Shown in pieces: positions 41,345 through 50,418 of a stretch of DNA of 64,000 bases; positions within the stretch are counted from its first letter, which is position 1, and the number at the start of each line of letters is the position of its first letter. Source of the DNA: Sporosarcina jiandibaonis (GTDB lineage: Bacteria; Bacillota; Bacilli; Bacillales_A; Planococcaceae). Both the position numbers and the translations under genes were made by a program. The notes beneath the pieces were generated by a model that saw only the letters and a program-made list of their open reading frames with translations, searched no databases and was not told where the DNA came from. The stretch lies in NCBI RefSeq assembly GCF_013184495.1, contig NZ_JAAOIY010000002.1, positions 1 through 64,000 on the forward strand, written 5' to 3'.

Positions 41345-42535
41345 TTATTTAGTAAAGTCATCGAAATAACCTTGTATGAAGACAATCGGCGTTCCTTTAT
41401 CTCCGCTTCCCGAGGTTAAGTCGGCTAATGAACCGATAAGATCCGTCAGTTTTCGAGGTGTCGTTCCTAAAGATTCGTTCGAACCATGAAGGTCGTCGTT
41501 TTTGGTATCGATGAACTCTGAGATTGCTTGTTTAAGCTCGTCTCCTCTTAATTCAGCGAAGTTATTATCCGCAAGATATTTCAGTTTAACTTCGTTTGGC
41601 GTTCCGTCCAGTCCTGCTGTGTAGGCAGGTGATACGACTGGATCTGCGAGTTCCCAAATCTTGCCGATAGGGTCTTTAAATGCGCCGTCTCCGTAAACCA
41701 TTACTTCGATTGTTTTACCGGTTTTGTCTTTTAACATCTTTTGAATGTTGTCGACAACAGGTTGGCAATCACGCGGGAATAGTTTCATGCCGTCATGAGT
41801 TGCGGTGTTTGAACCCAAAAGGCCGTACTCACTATTATAACCGCTGCCATCGATCGATTCAGTTAAGATATCATCGAGGCTGTAGATTTTTTCGCCGCCA
41901 TTGGCTTTCAAGATTTTCTTCGTTCGAATTCTTGAATGAACGTCGCAAGCTAGCACGCTTTTCGTATATTCTAAAATAGTTTCCGGTTTATTGGAGAAAA
42001 TGACTTCGCATTCTGTACCGAATTCTGCAGCTAATGATTTATAGTACTCAACATAGTCAATTCCTGTAAAAGCATGTTTGCAGGACCCGAAAAGATCGCG
42101 GAATTCTTTTTCCGTCAGTACATCTGTCCAAGGATTAATGCCTTTTTCATCCAGCATGTCGAGGTCTACTAAGTGGTTTCCAACTTCATCTGAAGGATAG
42201 CTAAGCATCAACACAATCTTTTTCGCACCTTTGGCAATCCCGCGCAGGCAATTACCGAAACGGTTACGGCTTAAAATCGGAAAAATGACACCGATCGTAT
42301 CTTCTTCAAATTTAGCTTTTATATCTGTAGCAATATGATCGATCGTCGCATAGTTCCCTTGAGCACGTGCAACAATCGATTCTGTTATGGACACAATGTC
42401 TTTATCTTTAAAAGTTAGTTTTTCAATTTCAGCAGCTTTCAAAACGCTCTCTACAACGATTTCTTCAATGTTATCGCCTTCGTTAATAATCGGGCAACGA
42501 AGTCCTCTAGCAACGGTTCCTACTACTCTTTCCAC
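41345..42535 (-). CDS. Coenzyme F420-0:L-glutamate ligase-family protein
   Basis: Resembles the CofE/FbiB ligase family, which adds glutamate to coenzyme F420-0. The N-terminal MERVVGTVARGLRCPII, the DKDIVSITESIVARAQGNYA block and the FPILSRNRFGNCLRGIAKGA block are as I recall them for Firmicute members, which are longer (about 390 residues) than archaeal CofE. Most Firmicutes do not make F420, and no other F420 gene is in the window, so the real amide-forming substrate is open. 396 residues. Divergent from a LysR-family gene. Confidence 0.75.
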   Translation of the reverse strand: MERVVGTVARGLRCPIINEGDNIEEIVVESVLKAAEIEKLTFKDKDIVSITESIVARAQGNYATIDHIATDIKAKFEEDTIGVIFPILSRNRFGNCLRGIAKGAKKIVLMLSYPSDEVGNHLVDLDMLDEKGINPWTDVLTEKEFRDLFGSCKHAFTGIDYVEYYKSLAAEFGTECEVIFSNKPETILEYTKSVLACDVHSRIRTKKILKANGGEKIYSLDDILTESIDGSGYNSEYGLLGSNTATHDGMKLFPRDCQPVVDNIQKMLKDKTGKTIEVMVYGDGAFKDPIGKIWELADPVVSPAYTAGLDGTPNEVKLKYLADNNFAELRGDELKQAISEFIDTKNDDLHGSNESLGTTPRKLTDLIGSLADLTSGSGDKGTPIVFIQGYFDDFTK

Positions 42536-42595
42536 AAAAATCGCTCCTTACTAACAGGAAAGTCACTGTCAGTTATGATAAGTATCTACTTGTAA

Positions 42596-42617
42596 TATAC
42601 ACTAGGTTAGTGGTATA
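42596..42617. promoter_or_regulatory. Candidate LysR-type operator
   Basis: An imperfect dyad TATACACTA / TTAGTGGTATA in the 125-bp gap between the F420-ligase-like gene and the LysR gene. Such ATAC...GTAT dyads are typical LysR-type sites. The regulator could control both genes from it. Confidence 0.5.
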
Positions 42618-42660
42618 AGTAAAATTAATATAACAAATGGTAGGTATAAGGGATGGTTAT

Positions 42661-43551
42661 ATGGTAAGCAAATTAGATTTATATAAAGTATTTTGTCAGG
42701 TCGGCAAAAGTGAAAGTTTTTCAGAAGCCGCGAAAAATATGTACATGACGCAACCTGCAGTCAGTCAAGCGATTATGCAATTAGAAAAGGAGTTAGATGT
42801 GCGTCTCTTTAATCGTACGCCTAAGGGAGCTACGCTCACCCATGAAGGCGAACTTCTATTTGAATATGCAAATTCAGCAATCAATTTGTTGCATGTTGGC
42901 GAAGATAAAATTTTAGAATTCAAAAATTTGACCGCAGGCGAATTAAGAATCGGTGTTGGCGACACCATCTCCAGGTATTATTTACTTCCTTACCTAGAAG
43001 TATTCCATAATCGCTATCCAAATATTAAATATAAAATTGAAAACGGCACGACATTGGAATTGATTTCAATATTGAAAGCGGGAGAAGTGGATATTGTCAT
43101 TTGCAACTTTCCACTGGACGATCCAACGCTAGAACTTCGCCCATTCGCAGATGTTCAAGACATTTTTGTATGCGGGCAGAAGTATAGAAGTATTTTATCG
43201 AAACCAATCAGCTTCGATAAACTAGTGAAATTGCCATTAATCTTCCTCGAATCAAAATCAAATTCTCGGAAGTATGTCGAGGACTATATACTTTCGAAAG
43301 GTGTACGAATATCGCCGGAATTTGAATTAGGTTCGCATGATTTATTATTGGAGTTTGCAAAAATTAATTTGGGTATTGCATGCGTGACGAGAGAATTCTC
43401 CCAAGAATACTTAACAAATGGCTTGTTGAATGAAGTCGAACTGATTGAATCCATTCCTAAAAGAAGCATCGGGGCATGTTCGCTGAAAAGTGTTCCACTG
43501 ACGCGAGCAGCGGCCCGGTTTGTTGAAATTATTGAGAATGAAAGGTTGTAA
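42661..43551 (+). CDS. LysR family transcriptional regulator
   Basis: N-terminal winged helix-turn-helix (YKVFCQVGKSESFSEAAKNMYMTQPAVSQAIMQLEKEL), then a periplasmic-binding-like effector domain (about residues 90-290). Effector unknown. The ATG after GGGATGG is chosen; the frame is open 8 codons further up. 296 residues. It is transcribed away from the F420-ligase-like gene, the usual layout for a regulator and its target. The next gene starts 3 bp after its stop. Confidence 0.9.
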   Translation: MVSKLDLYKVFCQVGKSESFSEAAKNMYMTQPAVSQAIMQLEKELDVRLFNRTPKGATLTHEGELLFEYANSAINLLHVGEDKILEFKNLTAGELRIGVGDTISRYYLLPYLEVFHNRYPNIKYKIENGTTLELISILKAGEVDIVICNFPLDDPTLELRPFADVQDIFVCGQKYRSILSKPISFDKLVKLPLIFLESKSNSRKYVEDYILSKGVRISPEFELGSHDLLLEFAKINLGIACVTREFSQEYLTNGLLNEVELIESIPKRSIGACSLKSVPLTRAAARFVEIIENERL

Positions 43552-43553
43552 AA

Positions 43554-43853
43554 ATGGCAACCGTTGTAATGATGTCGGTTACATTGATTGATGAAGTCTA
43601 CCGCAGTAATGGTATACTCAGGCTAGAGGTTTTGATTCCCGGAAGGAGCCAAGAATTACTTATGAAGTACTATCAATCGCAAATGAAACAACTCGTTAAA
43701 GAGAACGAAGAACTGCAAGTGCGCTTAAAGCAAATCATGAAAGAAATGGATTTGGAAAAAAGTTTTGCACTTAAAGCTTTGTTTCATGCAGAAGTCGCAG
43801 AAGACGGGGAATACCGCATAGCGTATCAAGAATTAGACTTGCCTAGAAGGTAA
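43554..43853 (+). CDS. Hypothetical protein with coiled coil
   Basis: I do not recognise this 99-residue protein. A beta-rich N terminus (about 1-35) is followed by a charged heptad-like helix (LMKYYQSQMKQLVKENEELQ and on, about 36-70), suggesting a coiled coil, and a short acidic end. No signal peptide or membrane segment. AAAGG is 8 nt from the ATG. It is in a tight run after the LysR gene and before the pseudouridine synthase gene. Confidence 0.65.
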   Translation: MATVVMMSVTLIDEVYRSNGILRLEVLIPGRSQELLMKYYQSQMKQLVKENEELQVRLKQIMKEMDLEKSFALKALFHAEVAEDGEYRIAYQELDLPRR

Positions 43854-43884
43854 GTCTTTTTTTACGAATTGATGGAGGTAAACA

Positions 43885-44583
43885 ATGAGGGGAAATCAAT
43901 TTATCGCATCATCGGGATATTGTTCAAGACGACGGGCGGATGTGTTGATTAGAGAACAGAAAGTGACTGTTAACGGTGTGATAGTTGGGATCGGTCGCAT
44001 GATCAATGAAGGTGACAAGGTTAAAGTGGAGGGTCGTCTTCTACTAGCGAAAGAAAATGCCATTTACATCATGCTCAATAAGCCGCCCGGGGTGACATGC
44101 ACCACCGCCGCCAATATTGAAGGAAATATAATTGACTTCCTCAATTACCCAGAACGGATTTTTCCAGTCGGTAGACTCGATAAGCAATCGGAAGGACTAA
44201 TTCTACTGACCGATGATGGAAGCATTGTGAATGATTTGTTACGAGAAGAAAATAATGAAGAAAAAGGCTATATTGTAACGGTTGATAAAGAAATAACCGC
44301 AGGATTTATCACCAGCATGGCAGGCGGTGTGGAAATTTATAATCCCAGAAAAAAAACAATCATTACGACGAAAAAGTGTAGAGTCATACAAATAGACGAT
44401 TATCGTTTTAAAATCACCTTATCCCAAGGATTGAACCGCCAAATTAGAAGAATGTGCAGGCATTTCCAATTCACAGTAACAAAACTACAACGCGTGCAAA
44501 TCAAAGATCTTATGCTTGGCCAATTGGAAATCGGTCATTGGCGGTATTTAACGGTTGAAGAAGTATTCGAGTTGAAAAAATAG
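43885..44583 (+). CDS. RluF/RsuA-type pseudouridine synthase
   Basis: RNA-modifying enzyme of the RsuA branch. An S4 domain (MRGNQFIASSGYCSRRRADVLIREQKVTVNG) precedes the catalytic domain, with the active Asp in PVGRLDKQSEGLILLTDD and the C-terminal GLNRQIRRMCRHF. The S4 start fits RluF (23S rRNA or tRNA-Tyr) more than RluB. The target base is inferred only. 232 residues. GATGGAGG precedes the ATG. Confidence 0.88.
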   Translation: MRGNQFIASSGYCSRRRADVLIREQKVTVNGVIVGIGRMINEGDKVKVEGRLLLAKENAIYIMLNKPPGVTCTTAANIEGNIIDFLNYPERIFPVGRLDKQSEGLILLTDDGSIVNDLLREENNEEKGYIVTVDKEITAGFITSMAGGVEIYNPRKKTIITTKKCRVIQIDDYRFKITLSQGLNRQIRRMCRHFQFTVTKLQRVQIKDLMLGQLEIGHWRYLTVEEVFELKK

Positions 44584-44589
44584 TCGAGC

Positions 44590-44616
44590 CACGTTCAAAA
44601 GCAAACGTGTTTTTTA
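44590..44616 (+). terminator. Weak terminator after the pseudouridine synthase gene
   Basis: 6-bp stem CACGTT (44590-44595) with AACGTG (44604-44609), loop 8 nt, then T7. Confidence 0.6.
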
Positions 44617-44700
44617 ATTCGGCACAAAGAGGTGTTGCAATAGTTAATATTATCTGACATTATTAAAGGGGATATATCTTTAATAAAGGGGATGATATAA

Positions 44701-46260
44701 ATGTACGCAACATTGGGGAAGATATTTGATCAAACCGTCAGTAATTATCCTAAAAGAGAAGCGCTTGTTGACTTAAAGAAAAATAAAAGATGGACGTATG
44801 AAGAGTGGGCGGAGGATGTGAATCGACTTGCGAACGCGCTGATTTCGGTAGGCGTTAAAAAAGGAGATCGTGTTTCTACGTTTTTATTCAATACGAGTGA
44901 ACTCGCAACGACGCTTTTTGCGACTGCTAAAATAGGGGCAGTGTTCAATCCAATCAATTTCCGGTTAAAATCAGAGGAACTTTCGTATATATTGCAAGAT
45001 GCAAGCCCGAAAGTCGTGTTATTTGAAAAATCTTTAGAGGAAGTTGTATCTTCTGTGCAAGCAAAATTCCCCGATATTCAATTTTGGTTCATTGATGAAA
45101 ATAAGGCTGATTTCGCTAAAAGTTATGAGGAGGAAGTAGCGAGGGCGTCTACTGCGAGTCCACAAATCGAAGTGAATGAAATGGACACGTATGCCATCAT
45201 GTATACGAGCGGGACGACAGGCAGTCCGAAAGGCGTCATCCATCGCCATCGTGCAATGGCCGAGCAGAGTCTTATTTGCATAACCGCTTTAAAATGCACG
45301 AAGAACGATATCGGGCTTGTTGCGGCACCGATGTTTCACTGTGCTGAACTACATTGCAATGTCATCCCGCGCGTACAAGCGGGTGCGAAAAGCGTCATCA
45401 TGCATCAGTTTAACCCTGCAAAAGCGTTAAAAACGATTGAAGAAGAAAAAGTGACGATCATGTTTTCGGCGCCGACGATGTGGAATATGATCCTGCAGGA
45501 AGATGTTGCCGCCTATAATACGGAATCATTGAGGTTAGGCCTATACGGTGCTGCTCCGATGGCGCCAGTACTTGTGAATGAAGTGAAAAATGCGTTAGAA
45601 ATCGATTTAGTCCAAGCTTACGGACAAACGGAAATGGGACCCGCCATTACGTTTTTGATGGAGGACGAGCAGCTGACGAAAGCCGGATCTGCCGGGAAAG
45701 CCTGTTACAATCATGAAATCCGAGTGGTGCGGGCAAATGCAGATGGACCGTCGAACCCGGAAGACATATTACCGCCCGGCGAAGTCGGAGAAATCATCGT
45801 GAAAGGTCCTTGCATGATGGTCGGGTATTATAACCGCGAGGAAGATACGATAGATGCATTAAATCAAGGTTGGTATCACTCAAGCGATCTCGGTTACATG
45901 GATAAGGACGGCTATTTATATATCGCGGACCGCGTCGACGATATGATCATTAGTGGCGGTGAAAATATTTATCCGCGTGAAGTGGAAGATGTTTTGCACG
46001 AGCATGAAGCGGTACTTGATGTTGCCGTTTTGGGCGTGCCTGATGAAAAGTGGGGAGAGCGAGTGGTTGCATTCGTTGTCAGTAAAGATCCGGCGCTGAC
46101 CGCAGATGATCTCGAGAAGTTTTGTAAAAACCACGATAAGCTAGCAGGTTACAAACGTCCAAGAACATATCACTTTGTGGATGCGCTTCCAAGAAATGCA
46201 AGCGGCAAAATACAAAAGTTCTTGATGCGTCAGCAAGTTAAAGAACACTCTCTTCGTTGA
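44701..46260 (+). CDS. Fatty acyl-CoA synthetase (AMP-binding enzyme)
   Basis: ANL-superfamily enzyme that activates a carboxylic acid through acyl-AMP to acyl-CoA. The AMP/ATP signature is YTSGTTGSPKGV; then YGQTEMG, the hinge region YHSSDLGYMDKDGYLYIADRVDDMIISGGENIYP, and the catalytic Lys in PRNASGKIQKF. All are intact. Length (519) and lack of extra domains fit medium/long-chain fatty-acid enzymes; chain length cannot be read. Upstream, the 9-bp AAAGGGGAT occurs twice (about 44665 and 44686), the second being the SD. Confidence 0.9.
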   Translation: MYATLGKIFDQTVSNYPKREALVDLKKNKRWTYEEWAEDVNRLANALISVGVKKGDRVSTFLFNTSELATTLFATAKIGAVFNPINFRLKSEELSYILQDASPKVVLFEKSLEEVVSSVQAKFPDIQFWFIDENKADFAKSYEEEVARASTASPQIEVNEMDTYAIMYTSGTTGSPKGVIHRHRAMAEQSLICITALKCTKNDIGLVAAPMFHCAELHCNVIPRVQAGAKSVIMHQFNPAKALKTIEEEKVTIMFSAPTMWNMILQEDVAAYNTESLRLGLYGAAPMAPVLVNEVKNALEIDLVQAYGQTEMGPAITFLMEDEQLTKAGSAGKACYNHEIRVVRANADGPSNPEDILPPGEVGEIIVKGPCMMVGYYNREEDTIDALNQGWYHSSDLGYMDKDGYLYIADRVDDMIISGGENIYPREVEDVLHEHEAVLDVAVLGVPDEKWGERVVAFVVSKDPALTADDLEKFCKNHDKLAGYKRPRTYHFVDALPRNASGKIQKFLMRQQVKEHSLR

Positions 46261-46280
46261 AATAAAAATAGTATTAAATA

Positions 46281-46327
46281 AATGAAAAGGCCCATCCTAG
46301 TTATTAGGATGCGGTCTTTTCATTTTC
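46281..46327 (+). terminator. Terminator after the acyl-CoA synthetase gene
   Basis: Long stem AATGAAAAG...CTTTTCATT with inner CATCCTA/TAGGATG; T-rich end. The 46328-46458 gap holds no recognised gene. Confidence 0.85.
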
Positions 46328-46458
46328 CATTTACTTTAGTGAGATTGTCTGTTAAAATTCCGAGGTCACCTATTGATAAAGCTTGTCAATGCGGCAATTG
46401 CATGCATTTTCGCAATGGTTTTTCATGTGGGAAAAATGAATATTATGAGGTGGAATAA

Positions 46459-47670
46459 TTGAATTTACTATGGGGACTTTTCGGCATAGTTGTTGTGCTC
46501 GGAATTGCATTTCTTTTGTCGAATGCGAAAAGGTCTATAAATTTCAGAACGATATTAGTCGGATTGGCGATACAAGTATTGTTTGCATTTATTGTGTTGG
46601 AGTGGGAAACGGGTAGAAAAGGACTGGCATGGTTATCAGCAATAGTTCAAGGTGTGATTGACTATGCGGGTGAAGGGATTGGTTTTCTTTTCGGTCCCGT
46701 TGCGGATACGGAGAACTTTGGATTTGTATTCGCATTCCAAGTGTTATCGATTATCGTTTTCTTTTCGTCTTTGATTTCCGTTCTATACTATCTTGGCATT
46801 ATGCAATGGGTCATTAAGTTGATCGGCGGCGGATTGTCAAAGTTGCTTGGAACAAGTCGTGCGGAATCAGTATCGGCGGCAGCCAACATTTTCGTTGGAC
46901 AAACAGAGGCACCGCTTGTAGTTCGTCCATTTTTAGCGAACATGACAAAATCAGAACTTTTTGCTGTTATGACGGGAGGACTAGCTTCCATTGCAGGGTC
47001 TGTTTTAGCGGGTTATGCCTTATTAGGCGTGCCACTTGAATATTTGCTTGCTGCAAGTTTTATGGCGGCACCCGCTGGATTGATCATGGCGAAAATGATG
47101 ATACCGGAAAGGGAAGAATCAGCCGTTACAGAATTTAAGATGGAAAAGGATATCGATTCTGTAAACGTGATTGACGCGGCGGCGCGCGGGGCAGGTGACG
47201 GTTTAAAACTGGCATTAAATGTCGGTGCGATGTTGTTGGCTTTTATTGCGTTAATTGCCATGATTAATGGGCTGTTAGGCTGGATAGGCGGATGGTTCGG
47301 CTATGGCTCGATTACGCTCGAAGCGATGTTAGGGATTTTGTTTTCACCGCTTGCATTTGCGATTGGCGTCCCTTGGTCAGAAGCGGTAACGGCGGGAGGT
47401 TTTATCGGTCAAAAGCTCGTGTTAAATGAATTTGTAGCTTATGCTAATTTTGCGCCTCAAATTCCCGAGTTAATGCCTAAAACCGTAATTGTCATCAGTT
47501 TTGCGCTATGCGGATTTGCGAATTTAAGCTCATTGGCAATTCTTCTAGGCGGATTAGGTCAATTGGCGCCGACTCGACGTGGGGATATTGCACGGCTGGG
47601 AATTCGGGCGGTTGCTGCGGGAATGTTGGCTTCACTTTTAAGCGCGGCAATTGCGGGCATGTTTATATAA
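46459..47670 (+). CDS. nupC: CNT-family nucleoside transporter (NupC-like)
   Basis: Cation-coupled uptake of nucleosides. About eight to ten hydrophobic segments, with the family motifs [13 protein letters not shown], the gate region [13 protein letters not shown] and the C-terminal [20 protein letters not shown]. 403 residues is normal. A TTG start follows GAGGTGG by 5 nt. It stands alone between two terminators. Which nucleosides are carried is not readable. Confidence 0.9.
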   Translation: MNLLWGLFGIVVVLGIAFLLSNAKRSINFRTILVGLAIQVLFAFIVLEWETGRKGLAWLSAIVQGVIDYAGEGIGFLFGPVADTENFGFVFAFQVLSIIVFFSSLISVLYYLGIMQWVIKLIGGGLSKLLGTSRAESVSAAANIFVGQTEAPLVVRPFLANMTKSELFAVMTGGLASIAGSVLAGYALLGVPLEYLLAASFMAAPAGLIMAKMMIPEREESAVTEFKMEKDIDSVNVIDAAARGAGDGLKLALNVGAMLLAFIALIAMINGLLGWIGGWFGYGSITLEAMLGILFSPLAFAIGVPWSEAVTAGGFIGQKLVLNEFVAYANFAPQIPELMPKTVIVISFALCGFANLSSLAILLGGLGQLAPTRRGDIARLGIRAVAAGMLASLLSAAIAGMFI

Positions 47671-47683
47671 AAATTACTTTATG

Positions 47684-47717
47684 AGACGAAAGAAGTTTTT
47701 TCTTTCGTCTTTTTTTA
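47684..47717 (+). terminator. Terminator after the nucleoside transporter gene
   Basis: A perfect 11-bp stem (AGACGAAAGAA with TTCTTTCGTCT) and a T7 run. Confidence 0.92.
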
Positions 47718-47755
47718 TTGTAAATCACCAAACCAACTCTTTATTTGTCGTTTTT

Positions 47756-47771
47756 TGTTTCACATGAAACA
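47756..47771. other. parS-like site 3
   Basis: TGTTTCACATGAAACA is a perfect palindrome and matches parS (TGTTNCACGTGAAACA) at 15 of 16 positions, the G of the central CACGTG being A. It lies in the gap between the nucleoside transporter gene and an ABC gene, 29-31 kb from the other two sites. Confidence 0.6.
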
Positions 47772-47857
47772 TATTCTCTTAAGCCGATCAGTAGAAATTA
47801 TTTTCGTCTTTTCTGTTTGAAAATTGTGGTAATATAATGACGATGGGGGGAATGAAA

Positions 47858-48658
47858 ATGGAATCTGAGAAAGTGTTGTCGCTTACCGATTTAACGATGA
47901 ATTATGGTCCGAAGCGCGTATTAAATGGCGTGGACTTGGATGTGTTCAAAGGACAAATTATTGGCTATATAGGTCCAAACGGCGCGGGGAAAAGTACGAC
48001 TGTAAAAATCATGCTTGGATTGATTGATGGCTTTGAGGGGAAAGTCGAAATTTTTGGCTGTGACATTTCAGAAGGGAACCCCGATTATAAACGAAGAATA
48101 GGCTATGTTCCTGAAAATGCGGAAGCGTATGACACCCTTACTGCACTCGAATATTTACAATTTACGGGTGAGTTGTACGGAATGGACAATTCCGACGCGA
48201 AGGAGAAAGCGTTAAGATTGTTGAATGAATTTGATTTGGAAGATGTCGCTCATAAAAGGCTTTCTTCATTTTCAAAAGGCATGAAACAAAAAACGCTGAT
48301 TATTTCCAGTTTGTTGCATGATCCCGATCTGTTATTTTTAGATGAACCATTAAGCGGGCTTGATGCGAATAGCATTATGATTATTCAAGAATTGTTAGCT
48401 CAATTGGCGGCACAGGGAAAAACGATATTTTATTCGTCGCATATTATGGATCTCGTCGAGAAGATTAGTAATCGGATAGTTTTGCTTGTAGAAGGAAAAG
48501 TTGTCGCTGATGGTAGTTTCACGGAATTACAAGCTTTGAGTGAAAAGGGCACGCTTTCAGATATATTCAATCAATTAACGGGCTTTACAGAAAATAAAAC
48601 AATTGCAGAACGAGTCGTATCGATTGTTGGTGAGGGTTCTCATGATGCAGACCTTTAA
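47858..48658 (+). CDS. ABC transporter ATP-binding protein
   Basis: ATPase subunit of an ABC-2 type exporter. Walker A GPNGAGKSTTVK, Q-loop region VPENAEAYDTLTALE, signature SSFSKGMKQK (divergent from LSGGQ), Walker B LLFLDEPLSGLD, switch His in YSSHIMD. 266 residues. The ATG at 47858 is 7 nt after GGGGGG; in-frame ATGs further up are too near that SD. It overlaps the permease gene by 17 bp. Substrate unknown. Confidence 0.9.
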   Translation: MESEKVLSLTDLTMNYGPKRVLNGVDLDVFKGQIIGYIGPNGAGKSTTVKIMLGLIDGFEGKVEIFGCDISEGNPDYKRRIGYVPENAEAYDTLTALEYLQFTGELYGMDNSDAKEKALRLLNEFDLEDVAHKRLSSFSKGMKQKTLIISSLLHDPDLLFLDEPLSGLDANSIMIIQELLAQLAAQGKTIFYSSHIMDLVEKISNRIVLLVEGKVVADGSFTELQALSEKGTLSDIFNQLTGFTENKTIAERVVSIVGEGSHDADL

Positions 48659-50285
48659 ATCATTGCAGTTCCTCAGATTATTTAAAGGTTTATTTGAGAA
48701 GTTCGGCATTGATTATGATGCTTTGCAAAAAATCCTTTCGATTAAATTGACGATGGATCAAAGAAGAGTTCCAACAATTTTTAATGATTCTAAAAAGAAG
48801 GAAGGCAATCACTTTTTCAAATCATTATGGATTTATGCGTTATACGGGCTTATTCTCATACCGTTTTTGCTTCTGGGAACGAATTATGTTTTTCAAATGA
48901 GTCTTGTATTCGGCTTGATTATTTTTATCATCATGACCTCGATGATTTCGGATTTTTCAACAGTCCTTCTTGATGTTCGCGATAAAAATATTTTAAATAC
49001 GAAGCCCATTAACGGAAGGACGATTAATGCAGCTAAGATTGTGCACGTGATGATTTATATGACGGTTATTACGGGTGCTTTTGTTACTGTCCCGCTTATT
49101 GTCGGTCTTGTACGACACGGGATTGTATTTTCAATCGTATTTTTCATAGACTTGGTATTTACTCTGCTTTTTGTAGTCGTATTGACTGCATTAATTTATT
49201 TATTCGTTTTACGTTTCTTTGATGGCGAAAGGCTAAAAGACATTATCAACTATGTTCAAATCATGTTATCCGTAGGTATTATCGTAGGTTACCAAATCCT
49301 CATACGATCATTTAATGTGGTTGATTTTGATATTGTCTACTCATTCAGTTGGTGGCATGTATTCATTCCGCCGTTATGGTATGGCGCAACATTCGAGTTA
49401 GCCATGCATCCAATCTTTACGGGCCCTTTTATTAGTTTAGCGTTATTAGGTTTTATCATTCCTGTCATCGCTATTTTTCTTTATGCGCGTCTGATGCCTT
49501 CATTTGAACGGAACTTGGAGAAGTTATTAAGTGATTCGGGAAAAAAACGAAAAAGCAATTGGCTTGCGAACTTATGGGCTGCCTTAACGTGCCGCAGCAA
49601 AGAGGAGCGATTGTTTTTTCGATTTGCGATGACAATGATGAAGAAAGAGCGCGAGTTTAAGTTGAAAACATATCCAGGCATAGGGATTGCACTTGTTTTT
49701 CCGTTTATCTTTATTTATACGGAGTTGAGTGAACGAAGTTTGGCTGATATTTCAACAGGGCGGACGTTTTTATTCATTTATTTTTGTAATCTCCTCATTC
49801 CGGTGACTGTTCATATGTTGAAGTTTTCGGGAAGTTATAAAGGCAGTTGGTTATTAAAGGCAGCACCGATTAAAAATCGTTCGGCTGCCTATAGCGGAAC
49901 GTTGAAAGCATTTTTGGTGAAGTTATATTTACCTGTATTTCTACTTCTAAGTGTTGTTTTCACATGGATATATACACTGAACGTGATTCCGGAATTGATA
50001 GCGGTGTTATTGGGCGGGATTCTACAAACATTGGTTACGTATAAGATTATCAATAATGAAACATATCCTTTCTCCAATTCATTTGAGTTCGCCCAAGAAA
50101 CGGACGGCTTCAAAATGTTCTTGTTAAGCATAGTCACCTTAGTTTTTGTAATTACCCATTTGATATCAACGTTTATAAATTATGGAGCTTATATATATAT
50201 CGCTGTTTTGCTCATCTTTATTTTTGTGGGATGGCGGATTGTTTTTCCGACAACAACAGGTGCTGCAAATAACAAATTAATATAA
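48642..50285 (+). CDS. ABC-2 type exporter permease
   Basis: Membrane partner of the preceding ATPase. About 12 hydrophobic segments in two blocks separated by a charged cytoplasmic stretch (about residues 285-340, including the SDSGKKRKSNWLANLW run). The pair resembles Bacillus two-gene exporters of unknown cargo. The first ATG after GAGGG is taken; the next codon is also ATG. 547 residues. Confidence 0.82.
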   Translation: MMQTFKSLQFLRLFKGLFEKFGIDYDALQKILSIKLTMDQRRVPTIFNDSKKKEGNHFFKSLWIYALYGLILIPFLLLGTNYVFQMSLVFGLIIFIIMTSMISDFSTVLLDVRDKNILNTKPINGRTINAAKIVHVMIYMTVITGAFVTVPLIVGLVRHGIVFSIVFFIDLVFTLLFVVVLTALIYLFVLRFFDGERLKDIINYVQIMLSVGIIVGYQILIRSFNVVDFDIVYSFSWWHVFIPPLWYGATFELAMHPIFTGPFISLALLGFIIPVIAIFLYARLMPSFERNLEKLLSDSGKKRKSNWLANLWAALTCRSKEERLFFRFAMTMMKKEREFKLKTYPGIGIALVFPFIFIYTELSERSLADISTGRTFLFIYFCNLLIPVTVHMLKFSGSYKGSWLLKAAPIKNRSAAYSGTLKAFLVKLYLPVFLLLSVVFTWIYTLNVIPELIAVLLGGILQTLVTYKIINNETYPFSNSFEFAQETDGFKMFLLSIVTLVFVITHLISTFINYGAYIYIAVLLIFIFVGWRIVFPTTTGAANNKLI

Positions 50286-50327
50286 GGAAAAGTCGGTGCA
50301 ATTCGATTTACCAATGAAAGAATAGGG

Positions 50328-50375
50328 AAAACTGGTCATCAAGGAGATTTACTCCTTTGGTGACCAGTTTTTTCT
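50328..50375 (+). terminator. Terminator after the ABC exporter operon
   Basis: 11-bp stem AAAACTGGTCA/TGACCAGTTTT with an inner AAGGAG/CTCCTT stem, then T-rich run. Confidence 0.92.
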
Positions 50376-50418
50376 CTGATAGAATGAGAAGACTATATAG
50401 GGACGGGTGTGAGTTTAT

